Assembly: GCA_003136335.1 (NCBI GenBank) | Contig: PLEA01000203.1 | Span: 7,854-14,579 of the forward strand | From: Acidobacteriaceae bacterium | Lineage (GTDB): Bacteria > Acidobacteriota > Terriglobia > Terriglobales > SbA1 | Direction: 5' to 3' | Length of the DNA stretch: 6,726 nucleotides | Part shown: positions 6,565 to 6,726 of the stretch, piece by piece | How positions within the stretch are numbered: the stretch's first letter is position 1 | Layout: each line of letters begins with the position of its first letter | Translations under genes and position numbers: made by a program | The notes under the pieces: generated by a model | What the model was told of the DNA's origin: nothing | The model's input: only the letters and a program-made list of their open reading frames with translations | Databases searched by the model: none

Positions 6565-6726
6565 TCACAGCCTGGTGCGGCGCGGTTTCCGCCGCATGCT
6601 GGAAGATGAATCCGACATGGAGGTTGTGGGCGAAGCGGGCGACGGCGAGGAATCCATCAAGCTGGTGAAAAAACTTCATCCGCAAGTGGTGGTGATGGAT
6701 TGCGCTCTGCCGGGCATGAACGGCCT
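6530..6726 (+). CDS. response regulator receiver domain, NarL/FixJ type (3' end outside window)
   Basis: The first 65 codons of a receiver domain, cut by the window edge. The start reads MEKKITVLLVDDHSLVRRGF. The acidic pair is D11-D12, the phospho-acceptor is D57 in VVVMDCALPGMNG (53-65), and the PGMNG loop follows it. The DDH-LVRRG pattern is the hallmark of NarL/FixJ/LuxR-type regulators, so a C-terminal helix-turn-helix DNA-binding domain is expected but not visible. The gene overlaps the kinase by 35 nt in another frame, the usual arrangement of a cognate pair. It should take phosphate from H254 of the kinase and then bind DNA. The divergent exporter operon and its own promoter are the nearest possible targets. 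Family assignment is secure; targets are inference. Confidence 0.92.
   Translation, partial: MEKKITVLLVDDHSLVRRGFRRMLEDESDMEVVGEAGDGEESIKLVKKLHPQVVVMDCALPGMNG

Noticed and set aside
1..6726. Insertion sequences, CRISPR repeats, phage genes or attachment-site duplications
   Set aside because: No transposase, integrase, terminal inverted repeats or regularly spaced repeats were seen. The tRNA fragment alone at the edge is not evidence of an integration site.

Overview
The window is moderately GC-rich, gene-dense bacterial DNA. A double-membrane, soil-type bacterium such as a member of the Acidobacteriota is a reasonable guess. It rests on the style of the NarL-type two-component proteins (for example the response-regulator stretch MDCALPGMNG), the MacB/FtsX-type permease and the secreted esterase. 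It is low-confidence inference, because no rRNA or taxonomic marker is present.

Layout. The left edge holds the 5' end of a tRNA-Ser on the minus strand, followed by a gap of about 75 bp with an inverted repeat. From about 5139 down to 101 there is one tight minus-strand run of four genes. In transcription order they are a full-length-type ABC exporter half-transporter (TMD-NBD), a LolD/MacB-type ABC ATPase, a MacB/FtsX-type ABC permease and a secreted alpha/beta-hydrolase esterase. The gaps are 5 nt, a 3-nt overlap and 10 nt, so this is almost certainly one transcript. A short divergent control region (about 5107-5196) separates it from a plus-strand pair: a membrane histidine kinase of the NarL/HisKA_3 type and, overlapping its 3' end, a NarL/FixJ-type response regulator cut off by the right edge.

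How the parts may work together. The kinase has two membrane segments flanking a helical external sensor domain and would pass phosphate to the regulator. The regulator's usual target would be a promoter, and the closest candidate is the divergent exporter operon. A 7-bp inverted repeat with centres 30 bp apart sits in the shared control region. One arm overlaps the best -35 candidate of the kinase and the other abuts the upstream candidate start codon of the exporter. A plausible but unproven picture is an envelope-stress or export module: a two-component sensor controlling an exporter, a MacB/LolCDE-like mechanotransmission transporter and a periplasmic esterase. Substrates cannot be read from the sequence. 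No membrane-fusion protein, mobile element, CRISPR array or phage gene was seen.
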